Shown piece by piece: positions 21,978-36,300 of a stretch of 64,000 bases of DNA. Position 1 is the first letter of the stretch; the number at the start of each line of letters is the position of its first letter. The translations under genes were made by a program, and so were the position numbers. Source of the stretch: Bilabrum cf. latius (lineage: Eukaryota; Bigyra: Bicosoecida; Bigyra; Bicosoecida); contig OZ237762.1 of NCBI GenBank assembly GCA_965178125.1, positions 248,001-312,000 on the forward strand, read 5' to 3'. Below the pieces are notes generated by a model, which did no database searches, was not told where the DNA came from, and saw only the letters and a program-made list of their open reading frames with translations.

Positions 21978-24900
21978 TCACACTTGCTGTTCCACGCGAA
22001 GCAGGAACACCCGGTTCTTGATCCCCGAGCCCATGTTATTGAGCTCGGCTGGCACCGCCAGCAGCCCGCTTGCTGCGTCGATCACGTCCACATCTCTGAT
22101 CCGGTACCGCGTGTCAGCCGGGAAGGCGTACTCCTGCACGTTCGTGACACTGGGCGAATCCCCGCACATGATGCTGCCTACGTTGTTCACCTCTTTCACC
22201 CAGCACGTCAAGCTGGCCGTAAAGAAGAAGCCCATGTTGTGCTTGATGTTCAGGCTGGGGCTGCTCTGCCCGTACTGAAGTCCCGAAGGGAATACGACCA
22301 CGGGGTTCATCCCCTGCCTCAGGCTGCTCAGCGACACATGCATGATAGCAGTGCTGCTGTGAGCCACCCAGGTCGTGTCGTCGTTGGCCCCCTCGGAGGT
22401 CTGCGACCCGAAGGTGAAGCTGTCGGTGGAGCGAACATCAGGCGCTCCCCACGGCCAGCCCTTCTTGGTGGCAGGGTCGTACACCCAGTAGTTGTATACG
22501 CCCTTGATCAGGATCAGTGGGCCCATGACGTACGCAGAGTTCGCGCCCGACTGCGTTGAGTGCGTGAACACTCCTGTGTTCCCGGTGTAGGCAGCCCCTC
22601 CGGGCGCGTCCACCTCTGTGGCCTCGGTCTTGACGGACACTGCACCCTGCGCCCCCGTGGGATCCGACATCCGAAACAGCTGCTTTTGGTGGGCCACGAA
22701 GAAGTCGGCCGTGGCAGAGTCCTGCCCGTCCGCCACCACGGGGCCGATCAGCTGGAAGCGCTGCTAGCGGCTGTTGCCGTTCACGATCGGAGCGAAGCTG
22801 GCCAGCACGGGCAGCTCGGATACCTCGCTCGTCACATCCTGCCCGATGAAGGCCAGCGTGACATTGCTGTTCTGCTCGTCGTAACGCAGCACTAACCCAT
22901 TGCGCCATTCAGTCATGCTCTCGATCCGCTGGGTCTGGTTGAATACGCGAGTGGGGGCAGAGTCGGCGATGCCCAGGCGCATGAGGTCGTAGGTGGAGAC
23001 CCAAGGGTTCTCGCTGATCTGTCTGTACTTGACATAGTAAACCGTGCCATCAGCGGTAGTCGCCGAGGGGCCACTGGCGATGTCCTTCCTGGCCTGCTGC
23101 AGCGGGGTCATGTCCTCGTAGGCAGGCAGCATCCTGGGGGCCACGTCATCCGGGGCAGAGAGGTCCACGCTCCACGTGGCTGACTCGAAGGGGTTATCGT
23201 TGCGGTTTCGCTGAGGAATGCGGCCTATTCGCTTGGGCGTGTACCCTTTCAGGTTGAACTCGGTGTCGGACACGCGATCCACGGATTCCGCGCGGCGCAC
23301 CATGTTGCCCTGGCTGTCCACCACAAGGCCCATCTTGTCCAGGCCAACCACATCGGACAGGGGCACACTCGTCGGAATGTCTGTCACGGCCAGCACCAGC
23401 TCGAACGAGATCTCGGCCACCATCAGGCTGGCGTTGGCAGGGGAAGGCGCCAGCTCCAGCTCGAGCCTGGAATTGTTGAAGAACAGCTGCTGGTTGGCGT
23501 ACTGCCGGAGCAGGTTGCTACCGGCCTCGAGGCGTGAAAATGCACGGACTCGTCGGTGCAGGTTGCGCGCTCCCTGAAGCGACTCCCCCACGGCCCACAT
23601 GGTCAGGTGGGTCATGGTCGCGCCGTCCGGGCTCGCGGTGGGGGCCTGCCTCGTGGTCACGATGGCCGGCGCGCGCTGGCCCTGATACAGGGTGTTCATG
23701 ATGTTACTGCCGATGCTCGGCACGCGATCACAGTCGTGGAAGCCGGCGGGTGCGCTTCCTCCAGCCACCTTGAGGTCGATCCGCAGCAGCGGGGCCTCGG
23801 GCTCGAAGGCTGCCAGGGCAGCGGCGGCAGTTTCCTCGCACAGGCCCTGGGCCATGAGTCCCATGGACACGCGGGTAGGACCCTGCAGGTCATCTCGGGC
23901 TGGGGCCTCCTCGGGGCCAGAAGAGCCCTGTCTGCCAGAGTACACGAAAATGCGGCTGGTCGGATAGTTGCCATCTGCTGTGGGTGCCCCTGCATCGTAG
24001 CTGGCCGTGTACAGCACGCGGCCCTTGGCGCTGCTGATTTCTACGTTCGGTTGGTCGTTTCCCGAGAAGGATATGGTCGAATAAAGATTGCTCCCCGGGG
24101 GGTTCACGGCGTAAGCAGGCTCCTGGGCCTCGCTGCCCTGCGCGATACGGACGCACTCCAACACGATCGGCGTGGGCGGGTTCGCCGACCTCGTTCCGTT
24201 CTGCCTCGCCGCACAGAACTCGTCGGTTGCGGTGGGCACGAACGGTTGGCTGGAATTGTGCCCCGCCCTCACCGCCACTGGGTCGGTGAGATACTTGCCC
24301 CGAGCCAGCACTGTCACCAGGGTCCCAAAGGGAGCTGGGTCAAAGCGCATCAATGCATCGTCAACCGTGGAGCTGACATGGGTGAGCCGCAGCACGACGC
24401 TGCCGTCGTCCAGCCTCACGCCGCCCTTGAAGTTCATGGGGTAGTTGTTGCCGGAGTTGGGAAAGGCGGCAGCCACAGCCTGCTGCCACCCGCTCACCTC
24501 GCTGACCTGGCCCGTGGTGCCATCGTAGTAGTACGCGCTGAAATACATGCGATGCAGCAGCACCCCGTTCCCGTAAGCATTGATTCGCTCGAGCTGCTGG
24601 ATGGTGAAACTATTTCTCGCCGCATTAGTCTCAAACGTGGTTCGCATGGCATCGGCCAGCAGGACGGGGGTCTCGTCGAGCGCTGTCAGTATGTAGGGCT
24701 TGCCACCCTTCAGGAAGATCAAGTCCGTGGCGTCGTCACCGGTGCCAGACCCGCCGTTGGGCACCTTTGTGATCTGCTCGGGGGGCTCGTAACCCTGTCC
24801 TCCAGATGCCATGGCCCAGTTGGTTGCATTCGTCAGGTTGAGCCCGTCCTCCTCTAGCACAAGCAGCATGGCCTCCTTGGGCCCGTTGCTGTGGTGAGGC

Positions 24901-27136
24901 ACGATGCCTGTCTGCGCAGCGACTACCCCTCCCCGCCATGACACCATCTGCGACACGGAGCCGTGCTCCATGGCCCGCACCTCGTCTGCCTAGTCCAGCG
25001 CCTGGTCGATGGGTAGGTTGGTCGCAATGCGGTGGTATACTGGGATTCCATTGATGGTGTTCCCAGAGCTCCGTGTCTGGACGATTCTCCACTGGTTCGA
25101 GGCGCCATACGTGGTTCCCCTGCCAAAGATCAAGCCGGAGGAGAACTCATTCGGGAGACGGTCCAGCTGCATCTGGCCCAAGGCAGGGGTGTCGAAGCGA
25201 AGCAATGCAGTCTCCGCTATTGTGTTTGCCCTGGCCCGTGGGTTGTTGATCTACTACGGGTGTATCGCCCAGTCGTTGAACCGCACCACCAAGCCCTCCG
25301 GCCACTCAGTGGCGGCAACTGACCCCTGGCCCGAGTGGACGACGCTTCCGTCCGACATTTGGATGACCCCGTGACTCCCCGCCTCCTGCGCAGTCGTAGG
25401 AGTGCCAGCCCCCGCCGAGTCGTCGATGGACACCAGAGTGTAGTACACGATCATGGCGCCGGTGCTTGCATCGGTCGCCGGCTGCATGTCGGATCTCATC
25501 CCCGATCGGAAGTCAGTGTGTTCCTGCATATCCCTCAGTTGGCCGAACTGGTCGCGATCTTCCTGCGAGTAGTAGTCCAAGGGACCCTGCTGGGCCGCTT
25601 CCTGCATGATGCGGCGCGCAGTGACGGCGGCAGCCTCACTAGGCAGCCTGTAGGCCGCACTCGCCACTTTGAGCCCGGATCCCTGGCCCTGCACGTCCAG
25701 GGGTCGGTAGGCAGACGCTTGCGGGCTCTGGTGGTTGCCCGGTGAGGTTTCAAACCCGACTTGTGCCAGCAGCGAGCCCCGCTGCGCTCTCGTTCTCTCC
25801 TCCTCAATGGTTACGGCCAGGGAGATGAGGTTGGACAGGTACTCGCGGCCGTAATACTGCCCCGTGTTCCCTGTGGGTTTGCATGCGGGATTCGTCTCGT
25901 CCGTGGTGGTGGTGGCATCGAGGGCCACTCCCACGACCAGGAGGACCTCTCCGGCGGTCCTGTTGAGTTCCGCGACCATCGAGTCGACGCCCGTCCCGCA
26001 GGCCGGCGCCGCGGCCTCGAACTCGGTCATGGTCGCACGGGCGAGCACGCCAGCGGCGGGTGCAGGGCTGGATGAGGGGCTGGGGGCGGGGCCTGTCGAG
26101 GCTGGGGCGGACGGCGACGGGGAGGGGGAAGCGGACGACCCGCCTCCACCCGTGCCTGGGCTAGATGACGACGACGGCGAAGGGGAAGGGGAAGGCTCGG
26201 CCGCGATGGTTCCCTTCCTCCTCCTGCCCTTCAGGGAGCCATCGGGGTTCGCGGCGATGACGAGGGTGCGGCCGGTGCGCTCAGCCACCTCCTGCACGAT
26301 CGTGTCTGCGATGGACCCCGGGGCGGTGCCCTCCTCGATGATCCGATCCGCGACGGCCTCGATCTGCGCAGTGGCGATGGGCACGGTGGGTGCTCCCTGC
26401 ACGTTGCTGCCGTCCACCGCGGCAGTCACGAGGAAACCGAGTTCGGTGGGCGCAATTGGAGCAGCATCAGGATTGTAGACGAATACCTCCATACCGTCCA
26501 CGGCGGTGCTTCCGTTGACCCCCGGCAGGAGGTCAGTCCGGTCAACGCGCAGGCCTGCCCCGAGCGCTTCCTCAAGGGCCGCCTCGATGCTCTCAGCGTC
26601 GTCACACGCATCCGAAAGGTCCTGCAATAATTGAGAAAATAAATACATAAATACATAAATGCATACTGCAAGCATGCAAAGGTATCACGAGGCGGGGCAC
26701 ACGCAGGCACAACGGCTTTCGCGCTTACGGATTCCAACTCCAGCACGATCTCGACAAAGGCGTCCGATCCCAGCTCAGTCATTCGCTGCTGCACCCCATC
26801 CGGATCGCAAGTATCAGCTGCCAAGTCAGCAGAGCTTGGAGAAGCTTCTCCATTATCATCATCAGATGTAATGGCAAGGGCGACTGCCAGGAAGACGGCC
26901 AGCAAAACGACCACAGTTGCAATACCTCCAACGCAGACCGGGCTTAATCCGAAGCAACACACGTTCTTTTTACGATTTTTCTAGTCGGTGGCACCAGATT
27001 GATCCAGCTTGGTCTCTCCTTTCACGACGTGTACCTCAACAGCCGAGGCTTCAGCTGCTCGTGGCGCGCTTGCTCCCTTGCGGTTAGGCATCGGGTTCTC
27101 TACGCCGAATCCAGGTGCTGACTTAGTTGATTCCAT
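21978..27136 (-). CDS. Large type II membrane protein with Pro/Ser-rich stalk
   Basis: Exons are 27136-26729 and 26621-21978 (GT-AG, acceptor TTATTGCAG), 1683 aa, stop TGA. A basic cytosolic N-terminus of about 60 residues (TAG at codon 52, then KNRKKN) is followed by one strong membrane span, GGIATVVVLLAVFLAVALAI, with no cleavable signal, so the bulk is probably extracellular or lumenal. A segment with repeated (Ser-Pro)n and Gly/Ser runs resembles cell-wall or matrix stalks. About 1200 residues of mixed, beta-like sequence follow, with few Cys, and I do not recognise the domain. TAGs fall at CCG-TAG-TAG, GAC-TAG and CGC-TAG joins; without them the gene would look like three fragments. A surface or matrix protein is a guess from topology only. 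Confidence 0.7.
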
Positions 27137-27386
27137 GAGATGCTTTTCAGTCCTATTCTATTGAGAAATCTCTCTGGAGGCAGAATTGAGAGCTGAAATA
27201 TGAGGTTACGGTGACTCGCGGGCAGCCTAAAACTCTGTTTTAATTTGTAAGGTATCGTTTACGGAGCCAAGCCTCTACTATAGACTACGCTACTACTTTC
27301 CTAAGCCCGTTGCACACAGCTGATGTGCTGTTTGGCGTCACAAGTCATGCGTAGTTTCTCACTGCAGACGACTAGATCTATCGTAC

Positions 27387-30300
27387 TCAGAATTCGTCTT
27401 CGTCTCTCACGACGTCCTCCTCGAACGTGCCCCTGCCGACCAGCACGAAATCGAACGGCTGCCCCTTCCTCACGTACACCCGGAACCTGCTCCGGTACAG
27501 CTTCGCCTCCGTCGGCGTGAACCGCACGCCCACCAGCTGCGGCTGGGGGAGACCCCCGCCTGCCCCCTCCTCGTCCCCGATGCTCGCGGCCGACCCTTGG
27601 CCGCCGCCGCTGCCCCCAGGCAACGCCCTCACGCCCTCGGGCACGGCCTCCACTGTGACGAGTGCCCCGTCTACCTCTAGCCCGCTCCGGATGGTCTCCA
27701 GCCTCCACGTCTCGGTCGAAACCGACAGCAAGCAGCGAAGCTTCATGAACCCAGGGCCGCTGGACCCCGACCGAGCAAGCTTCGACACCACCACGTCCTG
27801 GCCAGCCCCAGCCCCAGCCCCAGCACCACCGTGCGATGCACCCGCCGCCTCCACCTCTCCCCTGGCTCGGGCGGCCTCCTCGGCCTCAGCCAGCTCGCGG
27901 GCCAGGGGCAGCCTGCCTAGGGCGCTGTTGAGCACCGCCCTCACCCTTGAGGCCCTTGTTCCCTGGGGCACGCCCCGCAGCACCAGCTCGCGGGCGAACA
28001 CCAGGGCAGGCAGGTCCCTCGCGGTTGCAACCTCGGGCGCGGCGGTGGGTCCCCGCAGCACCCCCCTCTACAGAGAGAACCCGAACACGCCGGGGTCGTC
28101 CACGGGGGGCTCCCTCGGCCCCCTCAGCTCCTCCTTGAGCGACTCGAGCCCCTCTGCCCTGGTGAGCCCCAGCGACTCGAAGTCGATCTTGATGGGCTCC
28201 CTGCCTGGTGGCTGCGGGACGTGCCTGATGGCCCACTCGGCATCCACCACGGATGGATTGGCAAGCCTCAGGAACGTCGTGGCGTGCTGGTCGGGCCTGA
28301 CCCTGCCAAACGCATGGAGGGAGGGCGCCAGCGTGACCTTGGGCCGGAGCACCTCGGACCTGAGGCCGACCCTCTGCTTGTGACCGTTAGCAAACTGCAG
28401 GACCAGCAGGCCCCGCGAGCGATCCACGAGAGGGCGACCATGTGCCCCCGGCATGCGGTGCGGCTTGCCACCCGGGACCACTGCCGTGCTCTTCTCCAGA
28501 TCGCCCCCCTCCAGAGCGGCAGCATCCTCCTCGTCTTGTTCCCCGGCCTGGCCCTCGGGCTGCGACTCGCCCACGAGCTGCTTGTAGTCTGCAGTGCCAA
28601 GCAGCAGCGCGGTGTCTTCCCCGAAACCGCCTGCACTGCCACCGGAAGCAGCACCACCCAGAGTCCCGGGCGCAGCTCCCGACGCAGCTAACCCGCCCTG
28701 GCCAGCACCACCGCTTGTATGTCTGTTCCCTGCGTCATTCTGCGGAGAGAACACCACCCGAACGGCCACGGACGTGCCCGGAGGCAGCGTCAGTATGTCT
28801 TTCCCAGCCTCCTGCATGCGCCTCAGCTGGGGAGTTACGTCGGCTGGTGGTGGGGGCGTGACGGCCACTGAGGTTTCGACCCCCTCGATGCGGAAAGGGC
28901 CCCTCGTCCACCTGGCAAACGTCATGGGCGCCGTCATGATGTTCGTAAGAGTGATGGTCTTGCTGTGCTCGGGGTGCTCGGGCGGCCTGGTGGCCCACGC
29001 GGTCACCTTGAACCAGGGGATGCCCCTCTCGCCCCTGCCCTTGTCCACGCTGAGCTCGGGTGTGGAGGGCTCGATCCTAGTGGCGAGACTCACTGCATTG
29101 CGCTGCACCAGCGTGCGCATGATTTGCGCCGCCTGCACCCTCCCACCCCCTCCCACAGAGGACTGGGAGCGGCTTCCCTGCAGGGCACCTGGGGGCGCGA
29201 CGGGGGGCGATGCAGGCCGAGGACCACCGGGGCCGAGATCGCCACCAGTTCCTGCTCCATCCTGACCCTCGATCACACCCTCGGGCTCATGCTTGCTCTC
29301 TCCGCTGCCCGGGGGCTGGTCCGGGCCTGTCTCGTCAGACACCAGCGCAAGCAGCTCTGCAGGCGGACGCTTCCTCCGGGGAACAAAGACGGCATCCGCC
29401 ACCAGCAACCCATTCCGGCCGTCCTGGGGGCCCCACCCAAGCGCTTGTTCCCTGGCCTGCTGCTCGTCGGTCGCAACCTCAGGCGAGGCCCTCACGGTGA
29501 ACACGCACCTGCCCTGGGCAGGCACGGTGCCTCGGGCAGGCACGATCTTGAACGGGGGCCGGTGCCTTGGGCCGCGCAGGGTGGGCTTCCGCACCACGAC
29601 CTCTACCTCCCTCTTGTTCCCTGACTCGTCCGTGCTGCCAGCGGGTGCGGGCTCCATGAGCACCTCCACCTCCCGCTCGGGTAGGCTCGGGTTGCGGCCC
29701 AGCAGCGCGTGCCAGACCACATGGGCATCCAGTGGGCTCGAATTCGTGACCACGATTCTGCGGTCCACGGTGGCCGACCCCTGCGCGATCTGGCCGAACC
29801 CCAGCCGCGGCGGGACGGTGTTGAGCGCCAGCCCAGCCACGTTGGGCTGTATCTCCAGCGGTGTCCCCACCACGTTCACCCGCAGCGGCACCCTCACCGG
29901 CTCTGTGCCGTCCATGTCGATCACCAGCTCGTCCTCGTAGGCACCGGGCATGTCTGCCACGCAGCTCACCCGGATGCAAGCCCACCCGAACGGATCCAGG
30001 TGCCTCTCGGCAGGCGATACCTGGAAAGCAACCCCGTTCATGAGCCGCAGCTGCGACCGCATCACCCTATCCTTCTGACGTTTCCGCAGCAAGAACTGGC
30101 CACCGTCGGACTGGAAGGCCTCTACGCCCTCCGCTGCGTCGCTCAGCCACGCAGTACGCTTCTACAACGAGGCACCATCTTCCCCGTCCTCGCCGTCGAG
30201 AGCGGGTGCACTGGTGGTGCGGAGCGCCCTCGCAGCCCCGGCGCCCGAGCCAGCCGCTCCATCAGCACCGCTGCCGCCACCGAGCGCAGGTGAAACACCC

Positions 30301-33300
30301 TCGAATTTGCCACTGAGCAGCTGCCCCAGCAGCTCCTTGCCCTGCGGGCTGCTCCGAAGCCTCCTGCGCAGCGCCCGCGCCTCTGGGCCACCCGTCTTGA
30401 GCATGCCAGCGGCTCGCATCCTGTGCCTGACTGCCTCCTGCCCGCTCGACCACACGATGGGGTCGTCCAGCGCGGCGGGGCCCAGCTCTTCCAGCCCCGC
30501 GTTCAACGGAGTTCCGGGCTCCTCCGCAGCTGGATACCTGTTCACAAATGCCCTGAAATCCGTGGGAATGCCAGTCAGGTTCATCACGCACACCGTGTAC
30601 GTGCGCCGGCTGAAGGTTGGGAACTCGTGCCCGAAATCTAGGCCCCTGCACGCACCCACCCTCGCCCCCGCCCTGCTCGCGCAGTCGTGCGCCACCCTGA
30701 CGGCGTCCATGGTGGCGTCATCCTGCACCGCCCTGGCCCCGCCCCTGGCCCTCTTCCTCTCCTTCTCCTTGTCCTAGATCCTGGCGTGCACACGGCTGAA
30801 GCGCCACAGCATGCACCGAATCAGTGGGATGAATGGATCGCCCTCCTCCTCCTCCTCCTCCTCCTCCTCCTCATGCTCCTCCTCATGGGCGGCATCCTCC
30901 TGCCTGCCTCCCTGCCCCTGCTCCTGGCTCTCGCCGATCCCTTCCCCGGCCACGGCGCCGTCTACGTCCTCCTTCCCTTCCTCGCCGTCCTTGGATTCCC
31001 CGGCACCTGCCTCCGCAGGCAAGCGCCCTTTGCCGACATCGGGGCCTGCACCATCCGAGCCGGACCCATCATGTTCTCCGCCTGCACCGGCGCCTCTACC
31101 TTCCGCTTGTTTCTAGTCATCAGCACCGCTATCTGCACCACCTTCATGTCCTCCAGCACCTGCTCCCTCCACCAGCTGATACTCGCGCAAGGCGTCCGGG
31201 TGCCGATCCAGCCACGACCTGAGGAGCACCTGCTCATCCCCACTGGCCTGCAGCATGCTCGCGGGCACACCGCCATCCTCCGACTCGCCCTCGCCCTCGC
31301 CCTCGTCGATCGCAGGCACGTCTAACAGACCCGCCCTCCTCGCGGACCCGAGTGCCTCCAGAATCAGGCCCTTGAACTCGTCCAAGGGAACCGTGCGGCC
31401 CCTGCCCGCTGCCTCCACCCTCCGGATCCTCCCCCGCACCGCCTCCTCCTCTTCAGCCTGCTCCACCAGCTCCAGCGGGAGGCCGAGCTCCGCGTACAGC
31501 TGCCGGAGGTGCGTGTCCACGGTAGGGGCAAGGAAGGAGGAGGGAGGCAGCAGCGGCCGGCCACGGTCGTCCTTGCCCAGCTCACGCACGAGGCGCCTGT
31601 TCCCTGCCTTTTGTTCTCTGGGGGGCCCCGAGGCGCCGCCAGAGGAAACACCGGGTGCATTGTCCTGCGCGCCCACAACAGCGTCTCCTTCGGCATCCAG
31701 CGCCAGCGGACACCCCTTCTCGCTGAGCACCGCAAAAGCAACGGAGAGACCCTTGACGATGCCTTTGATCTCGATCCCGATCGGCCTCGGTACTCCCTGC
31801 ACGTCCACTGCCATCAGCCCGGACATACTGCCCACTCGGGTGGGCGTCAGCGCCACCGTCACCTCCCTCTCCTTCCTGCCCTCCAGCGCGCCACTGTTCC
31901 CTGGCAGGATAGCCGCCTGGTAGGGCGGCACCGGAGGCACCCTGCCGCCCCCGATGGATCCGGTGCTAGAAGTGGACGCCGACATCACGGACTGCCCGCC
32001 GGAGATGACCGTGGCAGCCATGCCGTCCGGGCCGATCCGAAGCGTGCCACCTCCCCCGCTCCCGCCCCCGATGGACGTGCCATCGTCCGGAGACAGCTCC
32101 AGCCCCATCGCGTCGTTGATGCTCTGCAGAGCCCTGGCCTGCATCATCCCAGCGTACGGGTCCACAGTGTACTCGGCCCCAAGCGCAGACTCGTTCTTCA
32201 GAACGAACGTACGTGTCTCGGGCACACCGAGAAACCCGATCCCGTACAGCAGCCGATGCGTGCTCGCCTTGATGCGTGGAGCCTGCACCTCAGCCCGAGC
32301 ACCCACCCAGGTGTCCGCTTCCCCGCCATCCAAACGCACCCGGACCATGCCCCGGAAGGAGCCAGTTTGGCCACCCGCCTGGAACACGGCCTGCACGTCC
32401 ATTTCGCCGTAGGGAGGCAGCACCACCACGCTGGGCTCAAACCGCATCGAGTCAATAGAATGCTGATTGCCGCCCTTGCCACCCTTCACGGAGCTGCGCT
32501 TGCGACCGTGGGACCTGTCTGTCCACTGGCTGCCATCCCCGCGCTACTGATTGGCCCCACTCGCCCCCACTGGTCCTTCCTGCTCTGCAACAGCTGACTC
32601 CCCACCGGCACCCACCACGGGTCCTTGCGGCAGCTCACTAAACGCAGACCCCCCCGAGTCCAGCCCGCCCGGCCGCATGCCCCCGATAACGGCTGACGCC
32701 GTCGATGCAGCGCTGCTGCTTTCACCAGACAGACCCCCGGGCACGAGCGAGGACATGTGCATCATGCCCTCGCCAGCGCCGGACAGCCCTCCCAGCTCGT
32801 CGTTGAGACCCACGGCGCTGCCGACACCGAACCGGACGCTCCCCGGCTCTGGATACGGGAAAGAGGCCAGCGACGCTCCAGCGCTGGTGGGTGCTCGCAG
32901 GGACACCATGGGCCCCGCATCGGCAGCTGTGGCGGCCTATTCCACCGGGCCAGCCATGGCGAGCTCCTGCAGGTCCAGCACGTCCTTATCCTGCACCGGC
33001 ATGCAATGCAGCTGCACTCTCGCGTGGCAGCCGCTCATGTTCTGCAGCCTGAGCGGTCGCCTCTGCAGCTGCAGGGTCTTGACCAGCCCGAAGTCCAGCT
33101 CTGCCTGCGCCACCACGACGAGGGGCGCGTCCACGGCTGCAGCAATGTGCACGCTCTCCCCTCCGACAGAGGTACCGTCGGGCAGCTGGAAGACGACGTC
33201 GGCGTCGCACTCAAACTCCCCTGGACATGCGGCCTCGAATCCACAGGTGAGAACGACCGTGCCGCCGGGGGCAATCACGCCCTCCTCGGGTCCGAAGGAG

Positions 33301-36300
33301 AACACCTGCGTGTCAAAGCCAGCTCCCGTCCCCTCGGTCGTCTCGCCAAGCGCGGCAAGCGCCACCACCTCCGCCGAGCTGACCTCGAGCGCATCGATAT
33401 TGCCTCCGGGCACTCCGTCCTTTGCGGCAAGGCCCGTTGACTGCGGAGGAGGGGCGCCGCTGGAGGTGCCAGCAGACTTCCCTGCTTCACCTCTCTCCCT
33501 GGTTTCGACGATGCCGTCGCCCGTGGCGAAGGTGGCGGCGGTGGAGTCTCCACCCCGCACCGGTGGGCTGTACTCGGCGAGGGCACGGGCCGCATCCACC
33601 GAATTCGCGACCAGAAAGTACCCCTCCTCGTCGGCGTGATCGCCCTCCCCATCCCCGCTCGAGTCGGACATGGCCCCGCCGGATCGATTGCTGCCAGAGG
33701 AGCCCGGCCTGCCCTGATGCATGCCATCCCTGGGACTTGTCATCCCCCCGATCCCATCCCCATCCTCCTCCTCCCCTTCCCCTTCCCCAGCCTCTCTTGT
33801 GTGAGCCTCCCCCTCACCCACAGCGAACTGCTCTGCAGCAGATACCACGGCACCGCTCAGCCCGGGCTGCTCCTCCATGGCATCTCCACCAACATGCCCT
33901 GCACCACCATGCCCTGCACCACCACCACCACCATTGGTACCGCTGCTGCCGGGACGGCTGTCTCCCTTGCCTCGATCGCCCAACAGACGACTCCCACCAG
34001 CGATCGGCGTGCTCCTGCCCGGGCCCAAACCACCACCCCTGGATGAAGGCAGTGCCAGCACCCCGCCACGCCCCGCCCCGCACAGCTCATCCACCCTCCG
34101 CTGGCACGGCCTCAGCCGGACCCTCGGTTCCCCGACGAAGAACCTCACAGGCGTGGCACCGGGGTTCTCAAGCACCACCTCTCCGGACCGTTGTTCCCCG
34201 GGCAGGCAGGGCCTCAGCAGCACCGCAGGCTCTCTGATCGCAGGGGGGTTCACCGCGCCCTCTCCCGCGAGCAGCATCCGCACGCAGCTTTGTGTCTCTC
34301 GCAGCACGCGTCCGGGCGCCTCCTCCAAGCCGATGGCACCTGGGGTAACCTGTTCCCCCATGGTCTCCCTCCTCACCCTCTCCATCTCCGCATCGTCCTC
34401 CTCCTGCCGGGCCGACTCACGGGCCGTTGGCGCCCTGGGCACGCCTCTGATGAGTAGCCTCCCCTCGGCCCTGTGTTCCCTGGCCGTCTGGGGAGTGAAG
34501 GTCACTTCGAAGGTGGCCTCGCCCATGCCCTCGATGCGGCACGCGGGAGGGCTGATCGTGAACGCGCCCACGGATTCGGTGGAGGCCAAGGAGGGCGTCT
34601 TAGAAGCCACCGCGAGTGCGATTCGGTTCAGCTCTGCGGTCTCGAGCCCACTGAGCTCCTCCGCGTCGATCCCATCCGCCCCCGCCCCCTGCAGCACCTC
34701 TGCAATGGCACCGCCCGCGCGGATCTCAGCCTCGGCACCCTCCCCGAACTCGAGCTTGCGCAGCGTCTCTAGGCCTAGCACCTGCTGCAGGCCGTCCAGA
34801 GAGTCGCCCTCAACCAGCGCCTTCCCGCGCCTGAGCAGGGCGACCTGGTCCGCAAGCAGCGGCGGCAGCACACCCGCCAGGCGATGTCCCTATTCCCCGC
34901 CGTGCGCCTGCCGCACGGCCGACACCTCTGCCTCGGGGACGGTTTCGAAGTCCACAAGCACCCTTACTGCAGCCCCCTTGCCGCTCCGCCGGCCGTGCCT
35001 TCCCCCTCCACGGTTCCCTGCCTTGCTTTGCACTGTTCCCTGGCCTCCTTCTCCACCCCCCTGGTTCGGTCCCAGAGCAGCTCGTTCCGCCTCGTCTGCC
35101 TCGCGCACGATCCGATGCGCGTCCTTGCTGTCCAGCGGCATCACGCGGGGGGCTCGCCCGCGGACAGGGCGCACCACCCAGCTGGCGTCAACCGGGAGCG
35201 GCGTGTCGTTGCGTATTGTGACAGTGCGCGTGACCTGGGTCCCTGCTGCTTGCAGACCGAAGGAGAGACGCTCTGCCAGTGCCAGCGCGGTGGCACCAGC
35301 GGCGGCAAGGGCCCTCGGTACTCTGGGAGCCACTGCGGCCCTCTGGACCAGCTGCTGGGCCTGCGCGGCTGCCATGCCCCGGTCCTGTGAAGACGGTCCC
35401 GTCCTGACGAGTGCGCCCATGGCCTGTTCGATGGCATCCGTGGGCGACATCCCAAGCAGGCGGGCCAGCCCTGCGGCCCTCTGCTTCATCAGGCGCCCGG
35501 TGGACACGCGGCTGGAGCTGCCTGCCAGTCGGGAGGTGCTGGGGGCAAGCCCGCCACCGACAGAGCCCGCTCTCGATGACCGTCGCGAGGATAACCCCTT
35601 GCTGGGGGGCGATGCAGCCTTATCCCCTGTCCCCCCAGGGGACGATGCACCCATCCCTTCCAGTGTCGGGACATTCACGCCGCCCTTGCTGCCATCCTTC
35701 CCCTCTCCCTCTCCATCTCGCTCTCCATCGGGATGAGCACGGGCCTTGGGGCTCTGCAATGGTGAGGGCAGCCCGCTCCCTGGCATCTCGCCCCCTCCTT
35801 GTTCCCTGGGATCCATCGCCTATCCGTTGTCATCTCCACCGACTGAGTCCGGCAATACTAGCTGAGCGTCCGTGGCAGTCCTCAGCCCCGCCGTCCTGGC
35901 CCTGAGCGCCCCTTCCATGTGCCTCCGCAGCATCCCGCGGACCTCCTCGGCCTCCACGGGGCCCAGCTGCCTGCGGTCGGGAGAGAAGGCGGCGCGGGAA
36001 TATGCCGCACTGGAGGAGCTGCTGCTCTGCGACGAGGAGCCCGCCTGTCCTCCCACCGCAACGACCACGGCCGAGCTGCCTGCCTCCTCCACTGCGGGAG
36101 GCAGCTGGGGAGGCTGCGCGGGCACGGCCTCGATGGCTGCCAGCCCCACCCGCATCTCGGAGCATTCTCCCACCAGCGTGTGGCGAGTGACGTCACCAGT
36201 GTCTGTGAGCATCACCACCTCACGGGTGTACCTCCCGACTGCGGGGGGCGCGAACAGGACCCGAATCTCCGCCTCCTGCCCCGTGCCCAGCTCGAACTGA

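Noticed and set aside
23556-24857. Plus-strand 433-codon frame opposite the type II membrane protein.
   Set aside because: Antisense to a continuous 1548-codon exon; composition is typical of a GC-rich shadow frame.
31509-32597. Plus-strand frames of over 350 codons opposite the giant ASH gene.
   Set aside because: His/Pro/Arg-rich shadow frames antisense to beta-sandwich coding sequence.
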